Shown: one piece after another, positions 7,277-7,598 of the stretch
Numbering within the stretch: position 1 is the stretch's first letter
How the letters are laid out: each line of letters starts with the position of its first letter
From: Betaproteobacteria bacterium
Lineage (GTDB): Bacteria; Pseudomonadota; Gammaproteobacteria; Burkholderiales; Rhodocyclaceae
NCBI GenBank assembly: GCA_016880375.1
Contig: JAEHDO010000122.1
Span: forward strand, 1-7,598
Length of the DNA: 7,598 bases
Reading direction: 5' to 3'
Position numbers and translations under genes: made by a program
Notes under the pieces: model-generated
What the model saw: only the letters and a program-made list of their open reading frames with translations
Databases searched by the model: none
Told to the model about the DNA's origin: nothing

Positions 7277-7598
7277 ATGGGCTTTCTCGCTGGAAAACGC
7301 ATCCTCATCACCGGCCTGCTATCCAACCGCTCGATCGCCTATGGCATTGCCAAGGCCTGCCATCGCGAGGGCGCCGAACTGGCCTTCACCTACCAGAACG
7401 ACCGTTTCAAGGAGCGTATCGCCAAATTCGCCGAAGAATTCGGCAGCAAACTGTTCTTCCCCTGCGACGTGGCGGAGGACGCGCAGATCGATGCCCTCTT
7501 CACCGAACTCGGCAACCACTGGGAAGGCCTCGAGGGGCTGGTGCATTCCATCGCCTTTGCGCCAAGCGAGGCGATTGAGGGCGACTTCCTCGACGGCA
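7277..7598 (+). CDS. fabI: Enoyl-[acyl-carrier-protein] reductase (NADH), N-terminal part (3' end outside window)
   Basis: FabI carries out the last reduction of each fatty-acid elongation cycle, converting trans-2-enoyl-ACP to acyl-ACP with NADH in the cytoplasm. The visible 107 residues begin [20 protein letters not shown]. They carry the divergent FabI nucleotide-binding motif ([13 protein letters not shown], 13-25), then [12 protein letters not shown] (31-42), [13 protein letters not shown] (64-76) and VHSIAFAP (about 90-97). All match the E. coli enzyme closely from memory. The catalytic Tyr and Lys lie beyond the window edge. The start is supported by a GGGA element 7 bases upstream and by a promoter about 28 bases upstream. 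It is divergent from the transporter operon and shares its 85-base control region. I see no sign of damage in the visible part. Confidence 0.95.
   Translation, partial: MGFLAGKRILITGLLSNRSIAYGIAKACHREGAELAFTYQNDRFKERIAKFAEEFGSKLFFPCDVAEDAQIDALFTELGNHWEGLEGLVHSIAFAPSEAIEGDFLDG

Noticed and set aside
1..7598. A previously undescribed defence, mobile or RNA-based system
   Set aside because: Every stretch is explained by conserved housekeeping or transport genes. No direct repeats, integrase, transposase, toxin-antitoxin pair, tRNA or structured RNA was seen.

Overview
The window is GC-rich, densely packed chromosomal DNA. The FabI and MltD protein sequences and the codon usage suggest a betaproteobacterium, possibly of the Rhodocyclales. 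That placement comes from recalled family resemblance, not from a search. I see no RNA genes, insertion sequences, CRISPR arrays or phage genes, and no stretch over 100 bases lacks a gene.

Layout: positions 1-578 (+) hold the 3' end of a membrane-bound lytic murein transglycosylase (mltD), with one LysM domain and a lysine/alanine-rich tail. Seven bases later, convergent to it, lies the end of a four-gene operon on the minus strand, read from 7191 down to 586. Its order is substrate-binding lipoprotein (5011-7191), OppB-type permease (4034-5011), OppC-type permease (2598-4034) and a fused double ATPase (586-2601). All three internal junctions overlap by 1-4 bases (TAATG, TGATG, ATGA), so translation is probably coupled. 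At 7277 a divergent gene on the plus strand begins fabI (NADH-dependent enoyl-ACP reductase), cut off by the window end.

The 85-base gap between the lipoprotein gene and fabI carries a convincing plus-strand promoter with a perfect TATAAT -10 box. It also has a plausible overlapping minus-strand promoter and a 10-base palindrome between them.

The four operon genes together make a complete peptide/nickel (Opp/Dpp/Yej) class ABC importer. The gene order and the single-chain double ATPase match yejABEF best. The lipoprotein captures substrate in the periplasm, the two permeases form the pore, and the double ATPase drives transport. Three details are unusual: a C-terminal membrane helix on the binding protein, an enlarged N-terminal region in the OppC-type permease, and the neighbouring murein hydrolase, which raises the possibility of muropeptide uptake. 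I found no clearly new system; these are variations on a known transporter.
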